From: Diphasiastrum complanatum
Lineage: Eukaryota; Streptophyta; Lycopodiopsida; Lycopodiales; Lycopodiaceae
Assembly (NCBI GenBank): GCA_029204225.1
Contig: CM055109.1
Span: forward strand, 37,606,991-37,670,990
Direction: 5' to 3'
DNA: 64,000 bases
Positions 11,548 through 23,106 of this stretch are shown one piece after another. Each line of letters starts with the position of its first letter. The stretch's first letter is position 1. The notes beneath the pieces were generated by a model. It had not been told where the DNA came from, ran no database searches, and was given only the letters and a program-made list of their open reading frames with translations. A program made the position numbers and the translations under genes.

Positions 11548-12414
11548 CCTAGCTCTCTTCTTTTACTTTTGGACCTCTTGGAGCTCTTGAGACTCCTCCT
11601 CAAGTCCTAGCACAATCTTCATCACATCTTGGAGCACCAAAATGGCTCCATTCTAGCCTTCCAAATAGAATAGTTGGAGGTGAATAGTCTCTCACTAGAT
11701 TTTAATAGAAAGGAACCCATAGATGCCATGTAATAGTGAAGACTCCTTGTGAATTAGACAATAAAATGTTGCTTCTCTCTCACTATAGGATCCTTGAAAG
11801 GTGTACTACCAACTCCTATGCAAGATCTTGCAACAAACTGTGAGATGGATCTCACTAGCTCTACCAATCTCTCTCAAACTAGATCAACCTCTCAGCAATT
11901 GATGGATTATAGGCAAATTTTGGGTCAAACTATCTTTGGCACGTGTGAAACACTCCAAGAATCCATAAATCACTCAAATACAAGCCAATTGTATGAAAGA
12001 AAGTGGCTATGACCTCAAAATGATGACTAGATCTCGAATAAATGACATTGGCAAGCCTTTTCTTGAATTTTTTGGTCAAACTAGCAAGATATGATCAAAC
12101 CAAATGTGTCCACATAGGTATAGGTGCCCTACCTAACCCTATTCAAAAGCTTATAACTTTTGATTCGCTCTACTAAATGGATTGAGACAAATTGCTACAA
12201 AAACTAGACAAAACTAGCTTTCAAACAAGCTATCTAGCACCAAATTTGGATCTAACTTGGAAGAGAACTTTCCAAATGAGCTTGGTTGTAATTCACACAT
12301 GCTTGCAAACTAAATTTTGTACAGTAATTGGAGATGCAATCAACACTCTCTAGATCTTGATTTTCATGAGATTTTTGAGACTTTGGATGAAACATGCATC
12401 AAATGCTTAGGTAG
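11548..12414 (-). other. 5' untranslated region of the copia-like element
   Basis: This lies between the gag start and the primer-binding site on the minus strand. No ORF of note is seen. Phrases such as the box near 11940 (GGCACGTGTGAAACAC) resemble the leader of the copia element at 49 kb. Confidence 0.45.
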
Positions 12415-12426
12415 GCTCTGAATCCA
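12415..12426 (-). other. Primer-binding site (mutated) of the copia-like element
   Basis: The minus strand reads TGGATTCAGAGC directly after the LTR, a one-step variant of TGGTATCAGAGC, the usual copia primer site for initiator tRNA-Met. This fixes the element's orientation and the LTR edge at 12427. Confidence 0.65.
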
Positions 12427-12840
12427 TGTGAAAATTCACACATGTGGGAATGTCCTAATGTGTGAAACTGATCTCCTAAGCTTGGCTCATGCACTATAGA
12501 TCACCTATTGATTGAAATCCAAGATCAATGACAAGATCTATGGCAAAAAGACCATTCTACATGCATTCATTCATTACCAAAAGGTGTTTCACACGTGTGG
12601 AAGACTTCATGAAATAAACGAAGTCCCAACAAGCTCCACCTTGGGTAGAGAGAGAAAATACCACTTTTGGGCTCATCTAGAGAGAGAAGACAATACAAGC
12701 AAAATTGGCAAATCTCCAAATTGACTCAGAAAACTCATAGATCTCTCATACATTAATGAAGGGAATGAAAGTACATATAGAATCTCGTGGAGATCCATGC
12801 TTGGTTCTTATTGGACCCATTAAACATAGCCTCTCTAAAC
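12427..12840 (-). repeat. LTR (5' copy, truncated) of the minus-strand copia-like element
   Basis: This begins TGTGAAAATTCACAC after the primer site and matches the left LTR until about 12838, where similarity stops in the middle of the LTR. It contains the G-box palindrome at 12588. The missing half was probably removed or replaced by the adjoining sequence. Confidence 0.7.
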
Positions 12841-13400
12841 CAAAAAAGATCTTACTAAGTGGATTGGAGACAATATCATCTCCCCATTCAAGCCTCTTTG
12901 GTTTTCCATAATCGTTACAATTAACTTCCAGCCTCTTGATCTCACTGAAAGGAGTTTTTTTCATGACTTTTCTCACAAAGGTCTTCCCACTTGGACACAT
13001 CATGGACCTTATCTACTCCTCCAGCCTTTCTCACCTTCGCTCCGAGTTTGGTCTCCACTCTTGAATCCAATTTTCTCTCATATGCTTTCACCCATTAAGA
13101 TTATGACAAACTCTCTTTTCCTTTAGACCTCTATAATTCTAGAGTGGTCTTCAAAGCCTATAACAAAACTGGTAAAATATTTTGCTCTTCAATCTTTTTG
13201 GACTCTAAGAAAAAAGACTTCACTTTTTTTGGTTCAATGCTAAACGATACACAAACAACCCTCCTTTGAAATAGAAATCTAGATTCTCTCACATGCCCAA
13301 AGTTAAACCTACTAAAATGAAAATTCTCACCCTTAGAATTATCCAACATGCTCTTCTTGTTAGAGCCAAATGTAGAGCAATTCCTCTCATGCCTACACTA
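12841..13400 (-). pseudogene. Unclassified coding remnant
   Basis: The minus strand shows two short open stretches (13349-13158 and 13003-12841). They carry coding-like peptides (FHFSRFNFGHVRESRFLF, GKPKRLEWGDDIVSNPLSK) broken by stops between them. I do not recognise the family; a transposon gag or host-derived domain is possible. It starts exactly where the truncated LTR ends. Confidence 0.3.
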
Positions 13401-14910
13401 AATGCAAAACACGACTAAGATTTGAAAAATCCCTTATTTTTTTGCTAGTTGCCTCTAGAATCTACATGTGGTTTTATTTATTGCTAGACTTCAAGTTAAG
13501 CTTAGAAGATTTTTATGTCTAGATTTCCTTCTTTATGACATTCTTTTTATGCCTTTTTCTTATGGTTTTTGGTAAAGTCGTATAGCATATACTGTTTGGA
13601 ACATCTGGTTAGATAATAATAGTAGGAATTTTCTTTTTCTTGAAAATCTAATTATGGATTAATAATTTTATATAGAGTACAAACTTAGATAAAATCAACT
13701 TAGAGAAGTAAAGTTTATTAGCCTCCTTAAATAAAAGTAAGGGGGAGATGACATTTTTATTGGAGTAAGAGCTTTAGTTTTAGGGAGTTCATATATATTG
13801 TTGACTCATGTGTCAACCTAGTTTTTAATATGCTTCTGTAAAATATGTTCTTTACTTCAAGGGAACTCCTCCTTTGCATAGCATGAAGGTGTGCTTTTGC
13901 CACTTTGAAGCAATTTGGGCATATTAGTTTTTGGATTTTTTTTTAGTATTATTAATGTTTTTAAGCTTTTCAAAATTAAAAAAAATGTTGTAAGATGTCC
14001 CACAAAAACTAGATATTAAGGTGTGAGAGCAACGACCCACTACAATTGAGGCCAACAATAACCTAAACATCAAAGTGCTATAAACCATGGCTCAGTTGTT
14101 GACCTAAAAAAACTCATATTTCAGTGGTTAAACCAAGGTTTTGAAATTCTGCGAGTAAATTTTTTGCGAGTTTTGCGAGTTTCTTCTACCCATGATCCAA
14201 CAAAATGGTAGCACATGGTGTGCTACTCTTTTTATGCCAGTACATGATTTTTTAAGAACAAGAATTGTGGTTTGATGCATAGTTAAAAATTTGACTATTC
14301 ATTGAATTTAAATAGATCCGTCACAAAATACTTTGTTACTCTATAAATATAGGTTTACTTTTATCAAAAAACAAAAAAAAAGTCCATGAAGTTGAAAAAG
14401 TAGCATGCCAGCGTGCTAGCTTGCAAATTTTTTATTTTAAAAAAATGAAATTTTTTTAAAGAACTTTTTGGAGCTTATTCGGCTAGCATGCCGGTGTGCT
14501 ATCCATATGTACCTCAACTATGTCTATGCTTTTGTGAATGATGTCTACTCTACTTGCATATGATATATTCACCCAAAACATATGTACAACTACGTTTTTC
14601 TTGTATATAATGTGCATAACTTATAGTAAATGAGTATTGAAAGAGAGACATCATGATAATTGACTTGCAACAAAAAAAAACTAATGTCATAGGAATCATT
14701 GTGTTATCCTTGCATAAGATATTCTTGATAGGTAGTGCTTGACTTATTTGGTATTGAATAATGCTTGAACTTTTTGATTCATTAAAAAAACATATTTTGT
14801 TATTTATTCATTTCAACTTTCTGTTGATTTGCTTATTATATACTGCTGTGAATAGTATGAGTGTCCTAATTTCTACTGACATTTTCATGAACATTATGTT
14901 TGCAATGCAG
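13401..14910. other. No gene; AT-rich with short palindromes
   Basis: No coding match is seen. Around 14155-14180 GCGAG recurs three times. Palindrome-like blocks follow (GTAGCACATGGTGTGCTAC at 14209-14227, then GCATGCCAGCGTGCTAGC near 14404 and GCTAGCATGCCGGTGTGC near 14482), which recall subterminal repeats of DNA transposons or a MITE. The right end leads into the splice acceptor before 14912. Confidence 0.4.
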
Positions 14911-14911
14911 A

Positions 14912-16900
14912 TCAACATTGGTTGTTGAAGACCATTTGGCCGATGAGATTTCAATTGGAAACACACTAGGCTCTATCTTGACTTCTATGTCTATGAAATC
15001 AATGTTAAACAATAACAAAATGAAAAAGATTAAGGCTTCAGTTACTGATAGCATTATGGATGAATTTGAAAAAATATTAGACACTACATTGCTTCAGGGG
15101 GCATGTGACTTTTCTAGCATCAGTAGAGAAGCATATGCAACAATGTTTGAGATGATAAAGGAGGCATTTGCACAAGCAAATATTGAAAAGTTTCCAATCC
15201 CACGACCATTTCATCTTTTTTTTTTAAAAAGACATGTTAAACCAAGGTATGCAGACAATAGTTGGTAATCCACCTCATATCAATGAAGTGTATTGCTCGA
15301 AAGGAGAAAGTCTAGCTTATAACAATTCCAACAATTTATTTTTTGACATTAATCAGTTACTAACATTCTTTAACAAGTTGATAATTGTTCTCAAGTTAGA
15401 TGAGTCTGAAATTATAAAAGGACAAAAAATGGAAAGAGTCAGTCTCACGATCATGAATGGAGCACTTTTAAATTCAAAAGACTCAGAAGGCCTCAATTTC
15501 AGTGTTCAATCAGAAAATGATATCTGGTGGTTGGCAGCATTTCAGGTGTAGTTGTTCCTTCGCATAATCAATAGGGATAATCATTTTAATATGGATTTCA
15601 TTTGGGAAATCTTCTCTGTGTTAATATTATGAGGCTAATCACGTTTTTGTATTTTCTTATAGGTGATGACAGAAGACCATGACATTCTCTCATGGATATT
15701 TAATAGAATGTCATATCCTGCCACCATAAAAAATCACATGGAGGGAGTTCCACTCAATATTCCTGGAATTGGCACTTTCAACATTGAATGGCATTTAGCA
15801 GGAGATCTAAAGACATTAAAATGTATGTTCAATGTATACCATGGCACTAACTCTAAACACCCTTGTTTGTACTGCATGAAAACAACAAAAGACATGACAA
15901 GGAGTATAGGAATATCAAGAGATCGAGAAGATCCTAATTGAAAACCTGTACTACCGATTCCTCTTTGAAATGTTCATATATGTACATTGCATGCAGAGGT
16001 GCGTATTATAGAAAAAAGAATATATCTTCACATCTTGTTTGCATGGAATTCTGAGCCAGAGGCCTCTACGAAGGAAGCTATTTTCAGATTAGAGGATCTG
16101 TTGTCCAAAGCAGGCTTACATAAAGGCCACGTTAAAATAAAAATAGATGATAAGCTATCAGGTAAAATAGGAAATATTCCATGCAAGCTGAGCATTGGAG
16201 GATCCAAAGCTCGAAGATTTTTATCAAATTATTTTGGCAAACAATCCAAGATTCAATACACGGTTTGGAAAGAAGTTATTGCAGTAACTCAAGATTTTGA
16301 GAAAAAAGGTTCTACTCGTATACACAAAGTAGAAGTTTGGAAAAAATTAGACAACATGGTGAAATACTTGAGAAAAGATAAATTTTCAAATACCGATGTA
16401 CAAATGATATAGAAAACAATCAGTGAATTTGTGGATGCAGTTCAAAGTGCAGGGGGTGTTGATCATATAAAACATTATATGGTATGATTTCGATGTTACA
16501 CTACGATAGACAAATATGTGCAATTAAATTAGATACTTTTGGTACTGATTTAGATTATGTTTTTATGACAAGCAGCACATATTACGACATCATTCGACAT
16601 TTTGCAAGAAATAGTGGAAGTCTTAGCATATGGTCATCGCAAGGAATGGAAAACTCTCATTGGCAAACAAGAGCGACATTTCATAAAAGTACACAACATG
16701 GCAGGACTAGCACAAAAAATAGCTATATACTGCAACTTTTCCAATGGTTTTATAGAAGAATCCAAATTCGTCATAATACAAAATCGACGAATTATAAAAA
16801 ATTTCAAAAAGCATATGCAAATTTATACAAGCCAATAGACAATAGACACACAATAAAATTTTGTATATTAAATAAAAATATTTACAAAGTATAATTCAGC
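14912..16900 (+). pseudogene. Transposase-like protein gene with introns, broken
   Basis: The exons read in order: STLVVEDHLADEIS... (from an acceptor AG at 14910-14911, to about 15240); LKLDESEIIKGQKMERVS... ending IWWLAAFQV (to about 15550); MTEDHDILSWIF... with HLAGDLKTLKCMF and HPCLYCMKTTKD (15663-15941); then ICTLHAEVRIIEK and LEDLLSKAGLHKGHVKIKID... (15960-16412). The GDLK.L.C...(about 12 residues)..PC.YC block followed by the LEDLL..AG segment recalls a large group of poorly described, transposon-linked eukaryotic proteins; that resemblance is from memory. A TGA in the LPIPL*NVHIC stretch (about 15967) and a TAG near 16410 break it, and decayed frames continue to 16838. It probably mobilised the 5.4-19.8 kb unit, by inference. 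Confidence 0.5.
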
Positions 16901-16932
16901 AGTATCTACTCTGCTTCTGATACTTTCTCCAA

Positions 16933-18400
16933 TTAAAGTTGCAACTTAGAATCATGCAACAATTTTCTTCTTTCGTATGGATCCAACAGCTCATAGTTTT
17001 CATGCTTACTCAAATCAACATAAGCAGCATATAATGCAAAATGAGATAATTTGAGCATGGAATTCATTGGTCCATATTCTAAAATTTTGACCGCAATGGT
17101 TTTCTTTACAAAAATTATTTTATGCACCTTATTGAAATTATGTCCTCCAAAAAAATGAGACAGTGCCTTGATTACCATAATCATAGTCTCACGATGTTGA
17201 TGAAACTTTGAATGGGCAACACTTATCTCATTATTCTTGAAGAACTTCAGATAGTGCCCCAGTGGATGATCTCTTGAAAATTCTCCAGCACAAGATCTTT
17301 GCCCTCCTCGACGAATTGCGAAATCATCAAGGAAAATTGTTTTCTGAATGATAAAAAACAAAGTAAGCTCCAGTATATAATTAGACGTAATGATATTAGT
17401 GCATGATAAGATACAAAAACTTACGCATTCGGCTTTGTCTTCCCTGATTACTGTCTCTCCATCAATATTATGTCCACCTTTCCATGTCAATATTGTTGGT
17501 GAATAGACAGTTGGTTGTGGAAAACCAAATTGACTTTGGATTCTGAGAAACTCTTCTTCAGAAGGTAGATCATCTTCTTTGTTGCGCATTTTCTCCACAG
17601 CCATTTTCAAGCAATCTTTCCCTGAATAAAACTTATCATTATGTACATCGTCAACACCAGGGAGTAGATCATCAACATCAAAATCAATTATATTCGAAAA
17701 TTCATCAAGCTCTTTGTTCAAAATGCAAAGAGTCTTAGCTTCAGTGAAATAAAAAAGATTTGATATATTCAATATTGTCAAAAAAAAATTATTATCTATA
17801 TTATAAGTAGGCAAAGTGATCAAAGATTTATCAGAAGGAGAAAGAGTAGTGGGTGTTCTAGGGCCTATAAACGATGCCCTATTTTGAGCAGGATCAAAAT
17901 CTAAACAATCATCTAAATCAATGCTTCTATCAATAAAAAATATATCTATATCTACAATCTTTGACTTTTCAGACTTTGTACCACTAGAAGAAGCAGCTTT
18001 AGAAGTGGAAGGGACAACTTCCGCATCGTCAAAAATATTTAACAAAAGAAAAAAAACAAATGCAGACTGAAAATCAACAAATCTACATTTTTTTATTGTG
18101 AATTGGGCACTCATCTACAAACTTGAAATCATTATATAACTTGGTGAACATTTTGTCAAGCTTAGCTTTATAGTTATGCTTGTCGAGTGCCACCAGGTCC
18201 TGATAATGAATCATGTCCTTATTCTGATATTTGAATAACGGAGTACTGAGTAGAGACTTAAATATGAGATATATCTCAGACAATGCCTCCACACCAGGAC
18301 TTTCAGTAATAGAAGGAAGAATAAAAAGAAAAGGAGAAAAAAGAGATTTGAAATACTCCAAATTATCACTTATACCAAATTCATGAAAAAAAAAAAAAAA
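16933..18400 (-). CDS. Unknown gene of the multigene unit, at least one intron
   Basis: The gene reads leftwards from the bidirectional promoter. First part: EYFKSLFSPFLF... to KFVDECPIHNKK (18400-18083; no good ATG, so the first exon start is unclear). After a likely intron, a Ser-rich then acidic stretch leads to DVDDLLPGVDDVHND, LPSEEEFLRIQSQFGFPQP and GGHNIDGETVIREDKAE. A donor GTAAGT at about 17425 and an acceptor CAG at about 17347 define an intron. The last exon (about 17346-16936) encodes IRRGGQRSCAGEFSRDHPLGHYL, HSKFHQHRETMIMVIKALSHFFGG and DPYERRKLLHDSKLQL before a stop. I recognise no domain. Shared promoter and leader design ties it to the H3-like gene. Frames are mostly open, so it is less decayed than its neighbours. 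Confidence 0.5.
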
Positions 18401-18456
18401 AACAAACTGGAATCAAAATTAGACATTCTAAACAAAAACTACAGATGTAAAATTCC

Positions 18457-18692
18457 AAATATCGCTCTCAGACGCAAACTGTAAGTCAGACAAGAACCTC
18501 AAGGCAATGTGCGCTCGAAGGAGATATTAGAAATTAGGGTACCGGATCCGAGCGCGTGAACAAAGAGCAGACAAGAAATGAGATGTAAGGCGCACTTGAA
18601 TGCGATACCGGACGAGACAACATCGGTTCCAGGCGCAAGTAAGTCAACGGAGGGTAATCAGTGCAAATGGCGCGTTTGAAATCGATATCCGG
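18457..18692 (-). promoter_or_regulatory. Three imperfect hairpins in the minus-strand leader
   Basis: Three successive inverted repeats, with arms 18457-18475/18509-18528, 18538-18556/18589-18611 and 18619-18639/18669-18692, mix ATATCG-type and GCGC-type blocks (for example AATATCGCTCTCAGACGC with GTGCGCTCGAAGGAGATATT). The number, spacing and position between TATA box and coding region match the leader of the H3-like gene, although the primary sequence differs. Confidence 0.6.
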
Positions 18693-18737
18693 CCAAGAAA
18701 TCAAAAATTTGCGTGAAAATTTGAGCCAAAAATGACG

Positions 18738-18745
18738 TATTTATA
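18738..18745 (-). promoter_or_regulatory. TATA box of the minus-strand gene
   Basis: The minus strand reads TATAAATA here, between the G-box cluster and the hairpin leader of the minus-strand gene, in the same order as at 6.2 kb. Confidence 0.6.
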
Positions 18746-18752
18746 AAAAAAA

Positions 18753-18975
18753 AATTACACGTGTGGGAGAGTTACAAAGGAACACGTGTCGACGTATGAT
18801 TGGTTAAAATTAATACGTCGTACAGACAATGATTGATCTGACATCTGTCACGTGTGAGAATGACACACATCGAAAAAGGATTCGTGCACGTGTCCCAACT
18901 CGCATGGTCTCATAATGAGGTCATCATTGTCAGTACAGACATTTCACGTGCACCAATTAGATGACGACACATGTC
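18753..18975. promoter_or_regulatory. Bidirectional G-box promoter core
   Basis: Five CACGTG sites (18758, 18783, 18849, 18887, 18945), a CACATG near 18968 and ATTGG/CCAAT-type boxes (GATTGGTTA near 18798) sit between two outward TATA boxes, one at 18738 on the minus strand and one at 19009 on the plus strand. Composition and site density match the array at 5.9-6.2 kb, so both probably answer to the same factors. Function is inferred. Confidence 0.65.
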
Positions 18976-19008
18976 TTCCGTCTTTTTCTCACACATGCAA
19001 AAATTTCG

Positions 19009-19015
19009 TATATAT
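19009..19015 (+). promoter_or_regulatory. TATA box of the rightward gene
   Basis: TATATAT lies about 60 bases after the last CACGTG and about 55 bases before the GATATCG hairpin of the rightward leader. Confidence 0.5.
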
Positions 19016-19064
19016 CAGTACTCGGAATTTTCATTTTTTTCGTAGAATTTTCGGTTTTCGCTCT

Positions 19065-19137
19065 CGATATCGCTCTCAAGCGCGCCCTCTCATCGTTTAA
19101 TTGTTCGCTTTCTCACAGTGCGCTCAAGATCGATACC
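19065..19137 (+). promoter_or_regulatory. Leader hairpin of the rightward gene
   Basis: The left arm CGATATCGCTCTCAAGCGCG (19065-19084) pairs imperfectly with TGCGCTCAAGATCGATACC (about 19119-19137). It uses the same GATATCG and GCGC blocks as the other two leaders. Confidence 0.55.
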
Positions 19138-19159
19138 ACTGTCAATGCAAGGACACTGA

Positions 19160-19781
19160 AAATCAGCTGAGGACAATGAACACGATGTGGAGAATTATGA
19201 GGACAACATTTTTGTTTTCAATATTGATCTTCAATTGAGCAATATAAAGGCCAATTCAAGCAATGAAGTTGTCAGTGAGGCAATGCAGTCAAAGATCTCG
19301 TCTTCCTTGGGATTACAAGAACTGTTGCATCACATTCAACCTGAAGACTTGTCTAAGACTTCTCGTGAAATGGAATTAGTGGACCAGGATAAAACTGATT
19401 TATATGAATGTTTCACATTCAGTATAGAGTGCACAGTGGAATGTGATCAGACTTGTAATATACAAGCTGGAAATTGTCCTAGCCATGAGATGGGACAAAT
19501 AATCCAAGATCCATTATATCATAGTTTCCAGTTTGTGGTTCAAAATATTGGAGATATCAATATATTTGGGTGAAAGAGATATCAACACTCTTTGTAAGCA
19601 TCTCATTCACTCAATATTACTAGAAATAAAAGTTCAATCAGAATATTATTTATTTCCAGAGATGATCAATCAAAGCATATTAGTTCCTATATTGAGAATT
19701 GATCATGTCAATAATTCCTTCATATGGGATCTTCACAATTCAGATGCAAGGCTTATGGTTATCATTGAAGCATTTGGATAG
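19160..19781 (+). pseudogene. Unknown rightward gene of the multigene unit
   Basis: One frame is open from 19160 (after a TGA at 19157) to 19573. It encodes an acidic start (EDNEHDVENYEDN), then VVSEAMQSKISSSLGLQELLHHIQ and a Cys-bearing stretch (YECFTFSIECTVECDQTCN). The next frame continues to 19781 with LGERDINTLCKHLIHSILL and LRIDHVNNSFIWDLHNSDARL, so one frameshift near 19565 probably splits a single protein of about 200 residues. No in-frame ATG is found near 19160; the start may be lost or in a missing exon. I recognise no family. Confidence 0.4.
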
Positions 19782-20166
19782 AACAACAAAGTGACTACCC
19801 AACAACATGACAAAATCTTTAGACCAGCACAGCTAGATGCAATGCTAAAATATGATCCTAAAGGAATTGGATAGATCATCCAATTTATTACAATGTCGAA
19901 GAAGCAGACAAATGAGGATATTGCGATTTGATTGTCAAAAAAAAATATGGTGTTTCATCCATGTCTTCTTCGGCCATCTTTTCTCCTTCATGGGAACAAG
20001 GATTACAGTCTAAGGCTAACAAATGGATTCAATTTGACAGCTTGGGATCTGTAATGAGGTAATAATTTTGTGGAAGATACATCCTCATCAATCCTGACTA
20101 CTTAACCAAGGTGATCAAGTTGATCAGACAAGCGTCTTCATTTTTTAGGACAAAAATGTTTAAGTA
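19782..20166 (+). other. Decayed 3' internal end of an LTR element
   Basis: Weak coding-like text with stops ends in a purine-rich run (AAGTAGGGGAG, about 20156-20166) right before an LTR-like TG. This fits the polypurine tract of a plus-strand LTR retrotransposon, probably Ty3/gypsy. No protein domain is readable. Confidence 0.4.
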
Positions 20167-20699
20167 GGGGAGTGTCATGTACTACTAGTACATTAGTGCT
20201 TATTAATGCATCGAAATATCCATTGTAAGCTTTGTAGGCCCAAAAGGAGCTATTAGCCTTAAGAACAAGGCAGTTCCCTCTTTAGGCCCTTCAAAGTAAC
20301 TAATAAGGATAATAGGCCAATAAGGGCCCAATGTAATTTAAATAATACTTAACAAGGGCTAACTATCCCTCAAGATAGTTAAGGTAAGTTAAGTAAGAGC
20401 ATTGTCTATAACTAGGCAAGAGACATCAATTTGTGAATCTTTTCATTCATTTGCAAGTGAGAGTTTTTTGTTTCCTCCTTGCAAATATGAACTATGGGGA
20501 TATACTTTGCTAGGTCTCATGTGCCTTACCTACATGAATCCATGCTCATTTCCATTGCTATGTACTATTTCTTTCATTTAAGATTCTATGGAGATCCTTG
20601 TATTTCTAGCTTTCTATGGATATGTTATCTTGAATGCTTTTTACTTTTCTTGCTCTTAGCTTACTTCCATTGTAATTGCTATTAGATTTGGCACATGAC
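20167..20699 (+). repeat. Putative 3' LTR
   Basis: This starts TGTCATGTACTAC after a polypurine run and ends near ATGACA at about 20699, just before a copia coding fragment. It includes short GGCCCAAAAGG and GGGCCCAATG phrases. There is no second copy in the window, so the right end is an estimate. Confidence 0.5.
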
Positions 20700-20976
20700 A
20701 TATGGTGAGAGTAACAAAGGGTATAGAGTCTTCAATCCCATCACTAAGAAAGTCATAATGAGTAGTGAAGTTATTTTTTATGAAGGACATGCTTGTAAAG
20801 TGGATGATAATGCTACTAATCATCTTGATGTCAAAGACCATGCTAGGATGGAGAAGGAGCTTCAAAGTGATCAAGAGCTTGAGGATCAAAATCAAGATCC
20901 AAGGACTCCAAGAAGATCCACAAGAGCAGGGGCCGAGCCATTGAGGCTCACTTATGATGACAAAGGGGAGACATAA
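20700..20976 (+). pseudogene. Copia pol fragment (integrase C-terminus/linker)
   Basis: About 90 codons read YGESNKGYRVFNPITKKV, IMSSEVIFYEG and then PRTPRRSTRAGAEPLRLTY. This is the typical stretch between copia integrase and RT and is closely like the 34.5-34.8 kb part of the young copia element. It is cut at both ends, by an LTR on the left and a microsatellite field on the right. Confidence 0.8.

Positions 20977-23106
<2,130 letters not shown>

Noticed and set aside
14128-14510. MITE with terminal inverted repeats
   Set aside because: Palindromic blocks are visible, but no matching pair of ends with a target duplication could be set by eye.
17347-18114. Single 393-codon minus-strand protein
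   Set aside because: The continuous frame reads through an intron with a good donor GTAAGT and acceptor CAG; the intron part gives AT-rich, non-coding-like text.
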